Of a stretch of 64,000 bases of DNA, positions 1 through 12,875 are shown piece after piece (the stretch's first letter is position 1; every line of letters starts with the position of its first letter). The position numbers were made by a program, and so were the translations under genes. The notes below the pieces were generated by a model that was not told where the DNA came from, did not search any database, and saw nothing but the letters and a program-made list of their open reading frames with translations. The stretch lies in assembly GCF_009720365.1 (NCBI RefSeq), contig NZ_WBZD01000038.1, positions 1-64,000 of the forward strand. The letters run 5' to 3'. The stretch is from Catellatospora paridis (GTDB lineage: Bacteria > Actinomycetota > Actinomycetes > Mycobacteriales > Micromonosporaceae).

Positions 1-317
1 GCCCGCCGGTCCGGCCGGGCGCCGCGGCACCGGGACGGCCGGGGACCGCACCGGGATGCTCGCGCGGGGGCTTGCGCTCCGAGAACCCGTCGAAGCGGTC
101 GGGGTTCTGCGGGGGTTCGGGTGCGCGGCGCCGGCCTGTCCCGTCGGCGGCTCCCGTCCGACTTGGTGACTCAGAGTTATGGGCACTGTCGCGTAGTGAC
201 CCGTGCCGACCGGCGCCCGTGTCCCCGGGTAAGCGGGGACCGGGCGTGTCTCGGTCGCGCGGGTCACGACGGGAAGATGGCGGCCAGTCCCCCGAACCGG
301 TGCCGTAGCCGTGAGCC
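1..317. other. Left-edge stretch with no supported gene
   Basis: I see no gene here that I can defend. Two minus-strand frames are open across the left edge and read as proline- and arginine-rich low-complexity sequence, but neither shows a recognisable domain or a convincing start with a ribosome binding site. The stretch probably holds the promoter of the methyltransferase gene that starts at 318, and possibly the 5' end of a divergent gene lying outside the window. Confidence 0.4.
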
Positions 318-1013
318 ATGTCGCACAGCGTAATGGACGACACAGTCGCCAATAACCCTGCGGCCGTCGAGTCCGTCCGTTCGGGGGAGAATGTGCGGGT
401 GGGCGAGCATTACTTCACTGCAGATCCGGGCGCGTCGGCGCGCCCGCGCGAGGTCTTTTTCACCATCGAGGGACAGGAGTACGACCTGGTAGCAGCGGGT
501 GGTGTGTTCTCCGCCACCCGCCTCGACCCGGGCACGACGGTGCTGCTGAAGAAGGGCGAACTGCCCGCGCCGGGCACCGCCGGAAATTTTCTGGACCTGG
601 GCTGCGGGTACGGCCCGATCACCATGGTGCTGGCCACCCGGGCTCCGCTGGCCGAGATCTGGGCGGTCGACGTCAACTCGCGCGCCCGCGACCTCACCGA
701 GGAGAACGCGCAGCGGCTGAAGGTGGCCGACCGGGTGCACGTCGCCGAGCCGGACGGGGTGCCGGCCGACGTCGAGTTCGCGCAGATCTGGTCCAACCCG
801 CCGATCCGGGTCGGCAAGGAGGAACTGCACCAGCTGCTGCTGCGCTGGCTGCCGCGACTCGCCCCGGACGGCACGGCCTGGCTGGTCGTCGCCAAGCACA
901 AGGGCGCCGACTCGCTGCAGCAGTGGCTGGCCGCCCAGGGCTGGCAGGCCGACCGGCACGCCAGCGGGTCGGGTTTCCGGGTGCTGAAAGTGACTCGCCC
1001 CCGGCCGGTCTGA
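318..1013 (+). CDS. Class I SAM-dependent methyltransferase (RsmC/small-molecule type)
   Basis: A 231-residue Rossmann-fold methyltransferase. Motif I, LDLGCGYGP at residues 92-100, forms the SAM-binding loop, and NPPIR at 160-164 is the NPP(Y/I) motif of enzymes that methylate exocyclic or ring nitrogens, as in the RsmC family that modifies 16S rRNA guanine. The N-terminal 60 residues with HYFTADPGAS and FTIEGQEYDL match the single-domain actinobacterial versions that lack the duplicated N-terminal half of E. coli RsmC. The substrate cannot be read from the sequence; rRNA is the likeliest by family. A second in-frame ATG lies at 333. The next gene, an ABC-F ATPase that would also act at the ribosome, starts 17 bases downstream, so the two are probably co-transcribed. 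Confidence 0.85.
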   Translation: MSHSVMDDTVANNPAAVESVRSGENVRVGEHYFTADPGASARPREVFFTIEGQEYDLVAAGGVFSATRLDPGTTVLLKKGELPAPGTAGNFLDLGCGYGPITMVLATRAPLAEIWAVDVNSRARDLTEENAQRLKVADRVHVAEPDGVPADVEFAQIWSNPPIRVGKEELHQLLLRWLPRLAPDGTAWLVVAKHKGADSLQQWLAAQGWQADRHASGSGFRVLKVTRPRPV

Positions 1014-1030
1014 TCAGGCAGTATTCCCGC

Positions 1031-2737
1031 GTGGGATACGTGGATGTGGCCGGCGTGGCGTACACGCTGCCGGACGGGCGCGAACTCTTCTCCGACGTGT
1101 CGTTCCGCGTCGGCGAGGGGGCCAAGGTGGCGCTGGTCGGCCCGAACGGGGCCGGCAAGACGACGCTGCTGCGGATGGTCTCCGGCGACCTGCCGGTGCC
1201 CACCGGCGGCATCGCGCGCTCGGGCGGCCTCGGCGTGATGCGCCAGTTCATCGGCATGCTGGGCTCCTCGGCCGCGACCGGGGTGCCCGGCGGGGCCGAG
1301 ATGACGCTGGCCGAGATGGCGCTCGGGCTGGTCGAGCCGCGGCTGCAGGCCGCGGGCGCGCGCCTGGTCAAGGCGGAGCAGGCCATGCGGGTGGCGGATT
1401 CGCGGGGCAAGCTGACCAGCAGCGCCCAGCAGGCGCAGCTGCGCTATGCGGAGGCGCTGTCGGCGTTCGGCGAGGCCGGCGGGTACGAGGCCGAGGTGCT
1501 CTTCGACACCGTCGCCACGCTCATCCTGAACCTGTCCTGGGACGAGTGCCGGGACCGGCCGGTGCGCACCCTGTCCGGCGGCCAGCAGAAGCGTTTCGCG
1601 CTGGAGCTGCTGCTGCGCGGCACCGACGAGGTGCTGCTGCTCGACGAGCCGGACAACTTCCTCGACGTGCCCGCCAAGCGCTGGCTGGAGCAGCGGCTGC
1701 GCGAGTCGAAGAAGTCCGTCCTCTACGTCTCGCACGACCGGGAACTGCTCAACCAGACCGCCGACCGGGTGGTCGCGGTGGAGGGCGGCAGCGCCTGGAC
1801 GCACGTCGGCTCGTTCGCGTCGTGGCACGAGGCGCGGGTCGCCCGGCACGACAGCATGGAGGAGCGCCGCCGCCGCTGGGACGAGGAGCACGAGAAGCTG
1901 CGCACGCTGATGCTGATGTACAAGCAGAAGGCGGCGTACAACGACGGCCTGGCCTCGCGTTACCAGGCTGCGCAGACCCGGCTGCGCAAGTTCGAGGAGG
2001 ACGGCCCGCCGCCGCTGCCGCCCAAGGACCAGCAGATCCAGATGCGGCTCAAGGGCTCCCGCACCGGCAAGCGCGCCGTCATCTGCGAGCAGCTGGAGCT
2101 GGAGAACCTGACCTTCCCGTTCGACCTGGAGCTCTGGTACGGCGACCGCCTGGCGGTGCTCGGCGCGAACGGCACCGGCAAGTCCCACTTCCTGCGCCTG
2201 CTGGCGCAGCAGGCGCACGGCGGCGAGGACTCCGGGCGCTCGGCCGACGGCGCGACACACGCGAAGGTCAAGCACACCGGCGTCGTGCGCCTCGGCGCGC
2301 GGGTCGTGCCCGGCCACTTCTCGCAGACTCACGACCGGCCCGACCTGGCCGGCAAGGAACTGATCGACATCCTGTGGCGCGGTGACACACACCGGCCGTC
2401 GCTGGCCCGCGAGGCGGCCTACAAGGTGCTCGACCGCTACGAGCTGGCCAAACAGGCGGAGCAGCGCTTCGGCACGCTGTCCGGCGGCCAGCAGGCCCGC
2501 TTCCTGGTGCTGCTGCTGGAACTGAGCGGCATCACCCTGCTGCTGCTCGACGAACCCACCGACAACCTCGACCTGGCCAGTGCCGAGGCTCTGGAACAGG
2601 GCCTGCTCGGCTTCGAGGGCACCGTCGTGGCGGTCACCCACGACCGCTGGTTCACCCGCGGCTTCGACCGCTTCCTGCTGTTCCAGGCCGACAACGAGGT
2701 GGTGGAGACCCCCGAGCCCGTCTGGGACGTCCGCTGA
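1031..2737 (+). CDS. ABC-F family ATPase
   Basis: A soluble protein of 568 residues with two ATP-binding cassettes and no membrane segments, the plan of ABC-F proteins that work on the ribosome in translation or antibiotic protection. The first cassette has Walker A GPNGAGKTT (37-45), signature LSGGQQKR and Walker B ending DEPDNFLD. The second has GANGTGKS (about 378-385), LSGGQQAR and DEPTDNLD. The usual DEPTNHLD box is altered in both halves. A charged linker with RRRRW and EEHEKL lies between them, as expected for the P-site tRNA interaction motif. I chose GTG 1031, which begins with the typical first beta strand; a longer frame opens at 923 but would overlap the upstream gene by 91 bases. 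Whether this is a housekeeping or a resistance factor cannot be decided here. Confidence 0.88.
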   Translation: MGYVDVAGVAYTLPDGRELFSDVSFRVGEGAKVALVGPNGAGKTTLLRMVSGDLPVPTGGIARSGGLGVMRQFIGMLGSSAATGVPGGAEMTLAEMALGLVEPRLQAAGARLVKAEQAMRVADSRGKLTSSAQQAQLRYAEALSAFGEAGGYEAEVLFDTVATLILNLSWDECRDRPVRTLSGGQQKRFALELLLRGTDEVLLLDEPDNFLDVPAKRWLEQRLRESKKSVLYVSHDRELLNQTADRVVAVEGGSAWTHVGSFASWHEARVARHDSMEERRRRWDEEHEKLRTLMLMYKQKAAYNDGLASRYQAAQTRLRKFEEDGPPPLPPKDQQIQMRLKGSRTGKRAVICEQLELENLTFPFDLELWYGDRLAVLGANGTGKSHFLRLLAQQAHGGEDSGRSADGATHAKVKHTGVVRLGARVVPGHFSQTHDRPDLAGKELIDILWRGDTHRPSLAREAAYKVLDRYELAKQAEQRFGTLSGGQQARFLVLLLELSGITLLLLDEPTDNLDLASAEALEQGLLGFEGTVVAVTHDRWFTRGFDRFLLFQADNEVVETPEPVWDVR

Positions 2738-2827
2738 CCGCTGCCCCGTGCGATGTTGGCACGTTTCCGGCGATCGGTGGCATCCGTGCCACTCGTCAAG
2801 ATCGGCATGGCCCACGATGATGATCAC

Positions 2828-3421
2828 ATGAACGACGCACCCCTCGGCCGTGCCGCCGCCCTCCACATCCTGGCTACCGGATACACCACGTCGACCGGCC
2901 CCGGCGTGGCCGCGACCGTCTCCCTGGTCCTCGACGGCGACCTGCGCATCGTGTTCGACCCGGGCATGGTCGCGCATGCCTCGGTCATCCCCGATGCGCT
3001 CGCCGCGCTCGGGCTGGAGCCGTCCGACGTCACCGACGTCGTGCTCAGCCACCACCACCCGGACAACGTCATCAATGCCGGGCTGTTCACCGCGGCGCGC
3101 ATGCACGACCACAAGGCGATCTACCGGGGTCACGAGTGGACCGACCGGGACGCCGAGGGCTACGTGTTCTCCGACTCCGTACGGCTGATCAGCACGCCGG
3201 GCCACAGCCACGAGGACATCACCCTGCTCGTCGGCACGCCGGAGGGCGTCGTGGCGCTCGCGGGCGACCTGTGGTGGCGGGCGGACGGGCCGGCCGACGA
3301 CCCGGTCGCGCCGGACCGCGACCAGCTGCGGGCCAGCCGGGAGCGCGTGCTGGCCGTGGCCGACCTCGTGGTGCCCGGCCACGGTGCGCCGTTCACGCCG
3401 GACGGCACCACTCCCCGCTAG
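2828..3421 (+). CDS. MBL-fold metallo-hydrolase
   Basis: A 197-residue metallo-beta-lactamase-fold hydrolase. The metal-binding motif is HHHPDN at residues 75-80, where the last His of HxHxDH is replaced by Asn. Further ligands are the His of TPGHSHED, the Asp of ALAGDLWW and the His of VPGHG near the C-terminus. The layout resembles small MBLAC1-like or lactonase-like proteins, and the substrate is unknown. Starts at 2753, 2807 and 2828 are possible; I chose 2828 because the conserved fold begins soon after and the extra N-terminal residues look like untranslated sequence. It stands alone between the ABC-F gene and thiE, about 90 bases from the former. The Asn in place of a metal-binding His may leave a mononuclear site. 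Confidence 0.8.
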   Translation: MNDAPLGRAAALHILATGYTTSTGPGVAATVSLVLDGDLRIVFDPGMVAHASVIPDALAALGLEPSDVTDVVLSHHHPDNVINAGLFTAARMHDHKAIYRGHEWTDRDAEGYVFSDSVRLISTPGHSHEDITLLVGTPEGVVALAGDLWWRADGPADDPVAPDRDQLRASRERVLAVADLVVPGHGAPFTPDGTTPR

Positions 3422-3489
3422 CCCGGTGGACGGCGGCTGTCACGGGAGGGCGCATCCCATTCACCGATGAGAATCGATAGGGTATGGGC

Positions 3490-4116
3490 ATGGCGCTGGG
3501 GAGACTCCATCTGATCACCGACGGCAGGCCCGGCAGGGATCCGGTCGCCCTGGTGCGGGCCGCGTTGCGCGTGGCCACGCCCGACCTGGTCATCCAGTTC
3601 CGGCCGGCGGACGACTGGACCGACCGGCTCGCGTACGAGCTGGCCAACCAGATCGTCGCGCTGTGCCGCCCGGCCGGGGTCCCGGTGCTGGTCAACGACC
3701 GGCTGCACGTCGCGCTCGCGACCGGGGCCGCCGGCGGCCACGTGGGCGCGGACGATCTGCCGGTGTCGGCGGCCCGGCGGCTGCTCGGCCCGGCCGCAGT
3801 GCTCGGCGCGACCTCCCGGCTGCCCGCGACCGCCCTGCGCGCGGTCGGCGACGGGGCCGACTACCTGGGAGTCGGCCCCTGCTATGCGACGTCCTCGAAG
3901 GACGGTCTGCCGGTGTCGATCGGCCCCGAGGGCCTGCGTGCGGTGGCCCGGCAGTGCGCGGGCACCCCGATCATCGCCATCGGCGGCATCACCGCCGCCC
4001 GCGTGCCCGAGTTGCGGGCAGCCGGAGCCCATGGGGTCGCCGTCATCGGCGCGGTCTCCGACGCCGCCGACCCGTCCTATGCCGTCGCGGAGCTGCTCGC
4101 CGCCGTCGCGTCCTGA
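3490..4116 (+). CDS. thiE: Thiamine-phosphate synthase
   Basis: A TIM-barrel enzyme of 208 residues that joins hydroxymethylpyrimidine diphosphate to thiazole phosphate to give thiamin monophosphate. Recognisable ThiE elements are LITDG near the N-terminus, PVLVNDRL, GGHVGADD, GVGPCYATSSKDG and IIAIGGI, followed by the phosphate-binding VIGAV. The usual QxREK motif reads QFRPADD (36-42), so the conserved Lys is missing. A second ThiE-like gene at 6422-7069 keeps that Lys but lacks other motifs. AGGG at 3479-3482 lies seven bases before ATG 3490 and only one base before ATG 3484, so 3490 is the better start. It sits upstream of the TPP riboswitch and so is probably not governed by it. Confidence 0.85.
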   Translation: MALGRLHLITDGRPGRDPVALVRAALRVATPDLVIQFRPADDWTDRLAYELANQIVALCRPAGVPVLVNDRLHVALATGAAGGHVGADDLPVSAARRLLGPAAVLGATSRLPATALRAVGDGADYLGVGPCYATSSKDGLPVSIGPEGLRAVARQCAGTPIIAIGGITAARVPELRAAGAHGVAVIGAVSDAADPSYAVAELLAAVAS

Positions 4117-4216
4117 AGCGACGCCGGAGGGTGTCCGGCGTGCCCAGGACACGTGCCGGGCGCGCCGTCGCGACGCGGGCCGGGTGTGGCGAGGGTCGCG
4201 GCGGGCCGGGCACGGG

Positions 4217-4245
4217 TTGCCTCGAGGTGCGGACGGGGTTACGCT
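4217..4245 (+). promoter_or_regulatory. Candidate housekeeping sigma promoter for the thi operon
   Basis: TTGCCT at 4217-4222 and TACGCT at 4240-4245 are separated by 17 bases, a fair match to the -35 and -10 elements of actinobacterial housekeeping promoters. Transcription would begin near 4252, about 50 bases before the TPP aptamer. This is a motif match only. Confidence 0.4.
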
Positions 4246-4304
4246 CCCGACAGTCGTCACAGACGGCAACACACCTGTAACGCGTGAACCACATTGAACC
4301 AAGA

Positions 4305-4398
4305 ACCCCACGGGAGCCCGGTGAACCGGGCTGAGAGGGGAGCTGATCCTCGCTCCCGACCGTAGAACCTGATCCGGGTAATGCCGGCGCAGGGAGGA
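4305..4398 (+). promoter_or_regulatory. TPP riboswitch (THI element)
   Basis: The conserved thi-box core is easy to read: GGGCTGAGAGG at 4328-4338, then GAACCTGATCCGGGTAATGC (4365-4384) and CGGCGCAGGGAGG. These form the pyrimidine-sensing and diphosphate-sensing arms of the thiamin pyrophosphate aptamer; CCCGGTGAACCGGG gives the P3-type arm. The aptamer ends in the AGGAGGAG that also serves as ribosome binding site for thiO at 4406. Control at translation initiation, with TPP binding sequestering this site, is therefore likely. I see no terminator hairpin with a U-run between aptamer and gene. It should control the polycistronic thiO-thiS-thiG-thiE2-thiD-thiC message. Confidence 0.95.
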
Positions 4399-4405
4399 GG
4401 CCGCG

Positions 4406-9537
<5,132 letters not shown>

Positions 9538-9549
9538 CCACCGCCGCTT

Positions 9550-9624
9550 GATCATCCGACTTGCCTGGCACCCGTGCGTATCTTGAGGCCGGATACGACC
9601 AGGTGCCAGGCAAGTCGAATGATC
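9550..9624. repeat. Interspersed palindromic repeat, family 1, copy A
   Basis: Arms at 9550-9572 and 9602-9624 pair at 22 of 23 positions around a 29-base centre that itself contains CGTATC and GATACG. The outer ends are GATC on both sides. Copy B at 21209-21283, read on the opposite strand, shares GATCATCCGA, the TTGCCxGGCA block and the central CGTATCTTGAG. It follows thiC by 12 bases and could act as its transcription terminator, although no U-run follows. Confidence 0.8.
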
Positions 9625-9702
9625 TGCAGGGGTCCGACGCAACCTGATGGGGTGTTCGGGCGTGTCTGGTTCCATCGGTGGAATCCAACACGGGGAGAGC
9701 CC

Positions 9703-10479
9703 ATGCGAACGATCACGAACCACACGTCCACTCCCGACATCGTGCGTGGCACGCCGGGCCGGGGGATCCGCCGTGCCTCGGTCGCCTGCCTGCTCGGCGC
9801 GCTGGTGAGTGCCGGGCTGCTCGGCTGCGACCCGGCCGCGCCGCCGCAGACCTCACCGCCGCAGGCATCGTCGGCGCAGGCATCGCCGACGGGGGCCGGG
9901 GCGGGCGGCACCGTGGCCGCCTCGCCGTCGGCGCCACCGGTCGGGCTCACCGAGCTGCCTGATGCAGCGTTCCTCGTCCCCGCCGACCTTGGCACCGGAT
10001 TCCGGGTGCTGACCGACGAGCCGATGGGCGACGGCTTCGAATACAGCCTCGACTACTGCCGACGCAACGGGCAGTGGGACGGCACGCCGGAGGGGCCGAG
10101 CGGATCGTCGATGTCGGCGAAGACCGCGCGGCAGGTGGTGTTCGCGGGCCCGGACAGTTTCCTGTCGCTGCAGTGGATCTGGGCGCTGCCCTCCGTCGAC
10201 CAGGCGCGTCAGGCGATGGCCCACGCGCGTGCCGGGTTCGAGCACTGCGCCGTGGTGAAGCTGAACGGGGCGACCGACACCTTCACGATCCTGAAGTCGG
10301 GCTTCGCCGGGGACGAGTCCATGCTGGTCCGGCACGGTGAGCGGCACCTGCTGCTGTTCGTGCGTGCGGGCGCGGCGTACGCCTCGGTGGACCTCGCTCG
10401 CAGCTTCGACGCGGCGCGCGCCGAGGCGCTCGCGGACCTGGCCGTACAGCGGATCTGCGACGCGACGCCGACCTGCTGA
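9703..10479 (+). CDS. Putative secreted lipoprotein
   Basis: A 258-residue protein with a lipoprotein signal: a long arginine-containing N-region, hydrophobic core ACLLGALVSAGLL and Cys42 in a LLGC lipobox. An alanine-, proline- and serine-rich linker (QTSPPQASSAQASPTGAG) follows, then a globular domain without a known motif, containing FLSLQWIWALPSVDQAR and AAYASVDLARSFDAA. This resembles the PknH-like or LppP-like extracellular sensor domains of actinobacteria, but I do not recognise the family. Mature Cys pairs such as YCRRN and RICDATPTC may form disulfides. GGGGAG before ATG 9703 supports that start over the frame opening at 9574, which would read through the palindromic repeat. Confidence 0.7.
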   Translation: MRTITNHTSTPDIVRGTPGRGIRRASVACLLGALVSAGLLGCDPAAPPQTSPPQASSAQASPTGAGAGGTVAASPSAPPVGLTELPDAAFLVPADLGTGFRVLTDEPMGDGFEYSLDYCRRNGQWDGTPEGPSGSSMSAKTARQVVFAGPDSFLSLQWIWALPSVDQARQAMAHARAGFEHCAVVKLNGATDTFTILKSGFAGDESMLVRHGERHLLLFVRAGAAYASVDLARSFDAARAEALADLAVQRICDATPTC

Positions 10480-10513
10480 ACCTGGCCGACCCGTGCGGCG
10501 GTCGCCGCACGGG

Positions 10514-11389
10514 TCAGAGGACGCCGGGGCGGCGGGGGGCCAGGGCGACGATGGACGAGGCGATCAGGCCGACCACCACGGCGATCATCGCGCCCAGGTA
10601 GGCGTCGGCCTGGTCGGTGAGCGCGCGGGAGATGCCGGGGCCGCCGATGACGTACGCCATGGCGACCGGCAGCGGGCCGACCGCCCCGGACAGCGCGATC
10701 AGCAGCCGCGACCTCCCGCCGTGCCGGGCGATCAGCGCACAGGCCAGCGCCACCAGCAGGGCGATCACGGGCATCGAGAACGAGGCCCGGGGGATCGGCT
10801 GCAGGCCGCTGATGTCGAGCACGCCCAGCCGCATCGGGTCGTAGTACTCGCCCAGCGCGTCGCGGTTGCGGCCGAACCCGGTGGTGTCCAGGTAGGACAC
10901 GATCGCCAGCAGCCACACCAGGCCGGTGCAGGTCCACAGGTTGGCGGCCAGCGGGATGCGGCCCACCGCCAGCAGGGCGACGAACAGGCCCGCGACGACT
11001 CCGGCGGCCACCGCGATGGCGGCGGTCAGCTCCGGGTCGAAGGTCGCGCTGAGTTTGGCGTACTGCACCGGTTGCAGCGTCAGCGGGAAGGCGGCCGCGG
11101 CCGCGCCCAGCGCCGCGGCCAGGGCGGTCGCGATGCGCACCGCGGCGCCGATGCGGCGGCGGTCCCGCAGGGCCAACCCGGCCGCGAAGGTGGCCCCGCC
11201 GGCCACGGCGACGATGATGAACCACACCACCCAGGTCAGCTGGAGGTTCCAGTCGTTGTCGGTGCCCGCGGTGAACTCGCGGTCCAGCCGTAGCACGTCG
11301 AGTCCATAAACGACGCCGAACTGAGCGGCCGCGACCAGCGCCGCCATGCCGAACGCCGCCGCCAGCAGCCTGCCCCAGAAACGCATCAC
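10514..11389 (-). CDS. Polytopic membrane protein of unknown function
   Basis: A 291-residue membrane protein with about eight hydrophobic segments, the first at residues 7-29 and others beginning near 50, 80, 120, 150, 205, 232 and 262. Extracytoplasmic loops carry FDPELTA and GFGRNRDALGEYYDPMRLG. No catalytic motif is visible and I do not recognise the family. It follows the NnaR-type regulator gene on the same strand with a 27-base gap and so may be the last gene of the nitrate assimilation transcript. A role there is only suggested by position. Confidence 0.65.
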   Translation of the reverse strand: MMRFWGRLLAAAFGMAALVAAAQFGVVYGLDVLRLDREFTAGTDNDWNLQLTWVVWFIIVAVAGGATFAAGLALRDRRRIGAAVRIATALAAALGAAAAAFPLTLQPVQYAKLSATFDPELTAAIAVAAGVVAGLFVALLAVGRIPLAANLWTCTGLVWLLAIVSYLDTTGFGRNRDALGEYYDPMRLGVLDISGLQPIPRASFSMPVIALLVALACALIARHGGRSRLLIALSGAVGPLPVAMAYVIGGPGISRALTDQADAYLGAMIAVVVGLIASSIVALAPRRPGVL

Positions 11390-11416
11390 GCGGGGACCAT
11401 ACGTCCGTTGGCGGTT

Positions 11417-12502
11417 TCAGTCCACCGGCAGCCGGTAGCCCCTTTTGACCACCGTCTGGACGAACGCGGGATCGCCGAGACCGGCCCGCAGCCGGGCCAC
11501 GGCCATCTCGACGGCGTGCTCGTCGGCGCCGCGCGGCAGCGCGGGCAGCAGCGAGGCCCGCGAGCGCACCTTGCCCGGCATCGAGGCCAGTGCCCGCAGC
11601 ACCGCCATCGGGGCCGGGGCCAGCGGGCGCAACTCGCCGTCCACCATCGCCGCGTGGCCGCGCAGGGTCAGCTGGTGCTCGGCGACCTGCAGCGTGACCG
11701 CCCGCCGGGGCAGCTCGTCGGCGATCGCGCGGACCAGCGCGCCGAGCCGGGCCCGCGCCGGGGCGATGACCGGGATGCCGTGCCGGATCAGCGGCGCGGC
11801 CGTCACCGGCCCGACGCATGCGGCGATCACGTCGGCCCGCAGCGCCTCCAGGACCGCGTCCCCGCCCGGCCCAGCGGCCGCCAGCAGCGCGCCGACGGCC
11901 GGGGCCGAGGTGAACGTGATGGCGTCGACCAGGCGGTTCGACACGAGGTCGACCAGCCGGTGCAGCGGGGCCGAGTCCAGCGGCGGCGCCCAGCGGTAGA
12001 CCGGCACCTCGATGACCTCGGCGCCGGCGGCGCGCAGCGACGCGCAGAACTCCGGCTGCTGGTCGCCGTGCAGCTGCACGGCCACCGTCTGCCCGCCCAC
12101 GCCGCGCTTGAGCAGGTGGGCCAGGCACTCGTCGCAGCTCTCCGAGTCCGGCGACCACTGGTCGTGCAGGCCCGCCGCCCGCACCGCACCGCGCGCCTTC
12201 GGGCCGCGGGCCACGATGTACGCCTCGGCCAGCACCGCCCGCAGCGGGTCGGCCAGACCCCAGCCCTCGGCGGCCTCCAGCCAGCCGCGCATGCCGATGC
12301 CGGTGTTGGCGACCACCACGTCGGGCGGCGTGTCCAGGCAGCGCCGCGTGGCCTCGCGCAGCTGGGAGTCGTCGTGCAGCGGCACGATGCGCAGCGCGGG
12401 GGCGATGACGACCCGCGCGCCGCGCCGTTCGAGCAGCGCGGCGAGCTCGTCGCGCCGCCGGTCGGCGGTGACCCCGACGGTGAATCCCGCGAGTTCGCTC
12501 AT
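11417..12502 (-). CDS. nnaR: HemD-like domain fused to winged-helix DNA-binding domain (NnaR type)
   Basis: A 361-residue protein in two parts. Residues 1 to about 255 form a uroporphyrinogen-III synthase fold (GFTVGVTADRRRDELAALL, DVVVANTGIGMRGWLEA, DAITFTSAPAVGALLAA). Residues from about 275 form an OmpR/PhoB winged helix (PLAPAPMAVLRALAS, RASLLPALP, HAVEMAVARLRAGLG, VQTVVKRGYRL). This architecture is that of NnaR, which in Streptomyces activates nitrate/nitrite assimilation genes together with GlnR. Being last in the nirBD operon supports that role and suggests feedback on siroheme supply or nitrite reductase. Whether the HemD half still makes uroporphyrinogen III cannot be judged. ATG 12502 sits in an ATGA overlap with a nine-codon mini-ORF leading from nirD. 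Confidence 0.88.
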   Translation of the reverse strand: MSELAGFTVGVTADRRRDELAALLERRGARVVIAPALRIVPLHDDSQLREATRRCLDTPPDVVVANTGIGMRGWLEAAEGWGLADPLRAVLAEAYIVARGPKARGAVRAAGLHDQWSPDSESCDECLAHLLKRGVGGQTVAVQLHGDQQPEFCASLRAAGAEVIEVPVYRWAPPLDSAPLHRLVDLVSNRLVDAITFTSAPAVGALLAAAGPGGDAVLEALRADVIAACVGPVTAAPLIRHGIPVIAPARARLGALVRAIADELPRRAVTLQVAEHQLTLRGHAAMVDGELRPLAPAPMAVLRALASMPGKVRSRASLLPALPRGADEHAVEMAVARLRAGLGDPAFVQTVVKRGYRLPVD

Positions 12503-12528
12503 GATCGGGTCTCGCCGGGTGCGGTCAT
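12499..12528 (-). other. Nine-codon relay mini-ORF between nirD and nnaR
   Basis: ATG 12528 overlaps the nirD stop (ATGA), the frame encodes MTAPGETRS, and its stop overlaps ATG 12502 of nnaR, again as ATGA. The peptide is unlike the MSER mini-ORFs, but the topology is identical: ribosomes leaving nirD could reinitiate twice to reach nnaR. There is no separate strong ribosome binding site for nnaR. Confidence 0.5.
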
Positions 12529-12875
12529 GGCCTTTCCACAGCCACTTCGACCACGTCGCCGTTGCGGCGGATGGGATACGTCGGCACGGCCACCCCGCTC
12601 ACGTCCAGGCACTCGCCGGTACGCAGGTCGTACACCTGCTTGTGCAGCGGGGACGCGACGGTGGGGGCGTCGCCGCGGGTGCCGACGATGCCGCGCGACA
12701 TCACCTGCGCGCCCGCGATGGGGTCGCGGTTGCTGATGGCGTGGAGCTCGCCGGAGAAGGTACGGAAGATCGCGATCTGGACGCCGTCGACGAGTGCGGC
12801 GACCCCGCGCTCGGCCTCCAGCCGGGCGTACGAGCAGATCGCCGTCCAGGTGACGGTCATGGTCGCCGTGGTCAT
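12525..12875 (-). CDS. nirD: Nitrite reductase small subunit NirD
   Basis: A Rieske-like subunit of 116 residues that partners NirB in NADH-dependent reduction of nitrite to ammonium in the cytoplasm. The NirD signature is seen in GVAALVDGVQIAIFRTF, HAISNRDPIAGAQVMSRGIVG and SPLHKQVYDLRTGECLD. As in other NirD proteins, the Cys/His ligands of a true Rieske cluster are missing, so it is probably structural. ATG 12875 overlaps the nirB stop by four bases. Its own stop leads into a nine-codon mini-ORF. Confidence 0.93.
   Translation of the reverse strand: MTTATMTVTWTAICSYARLEAERGVAALVDGVQIAIFRTFSGELHAISNRDPIAGAQVMSRGIVGTRGDAPTVASPLHKQVYDLRTGECLDVSGVAVPTYPIRRNGDVVEVAVERP

Noticed and set aside
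410-3382. A 990-codon minus-strand frame opposite the methyltransferase, ABC-F and metallo-hydrolase genes
   Set aside because: It is an antisense shadow made possible by high GC; the translated sequence is low-complexity Arg/Gly/Val/His-rich with no domain, while the plus strand has clear motifs.
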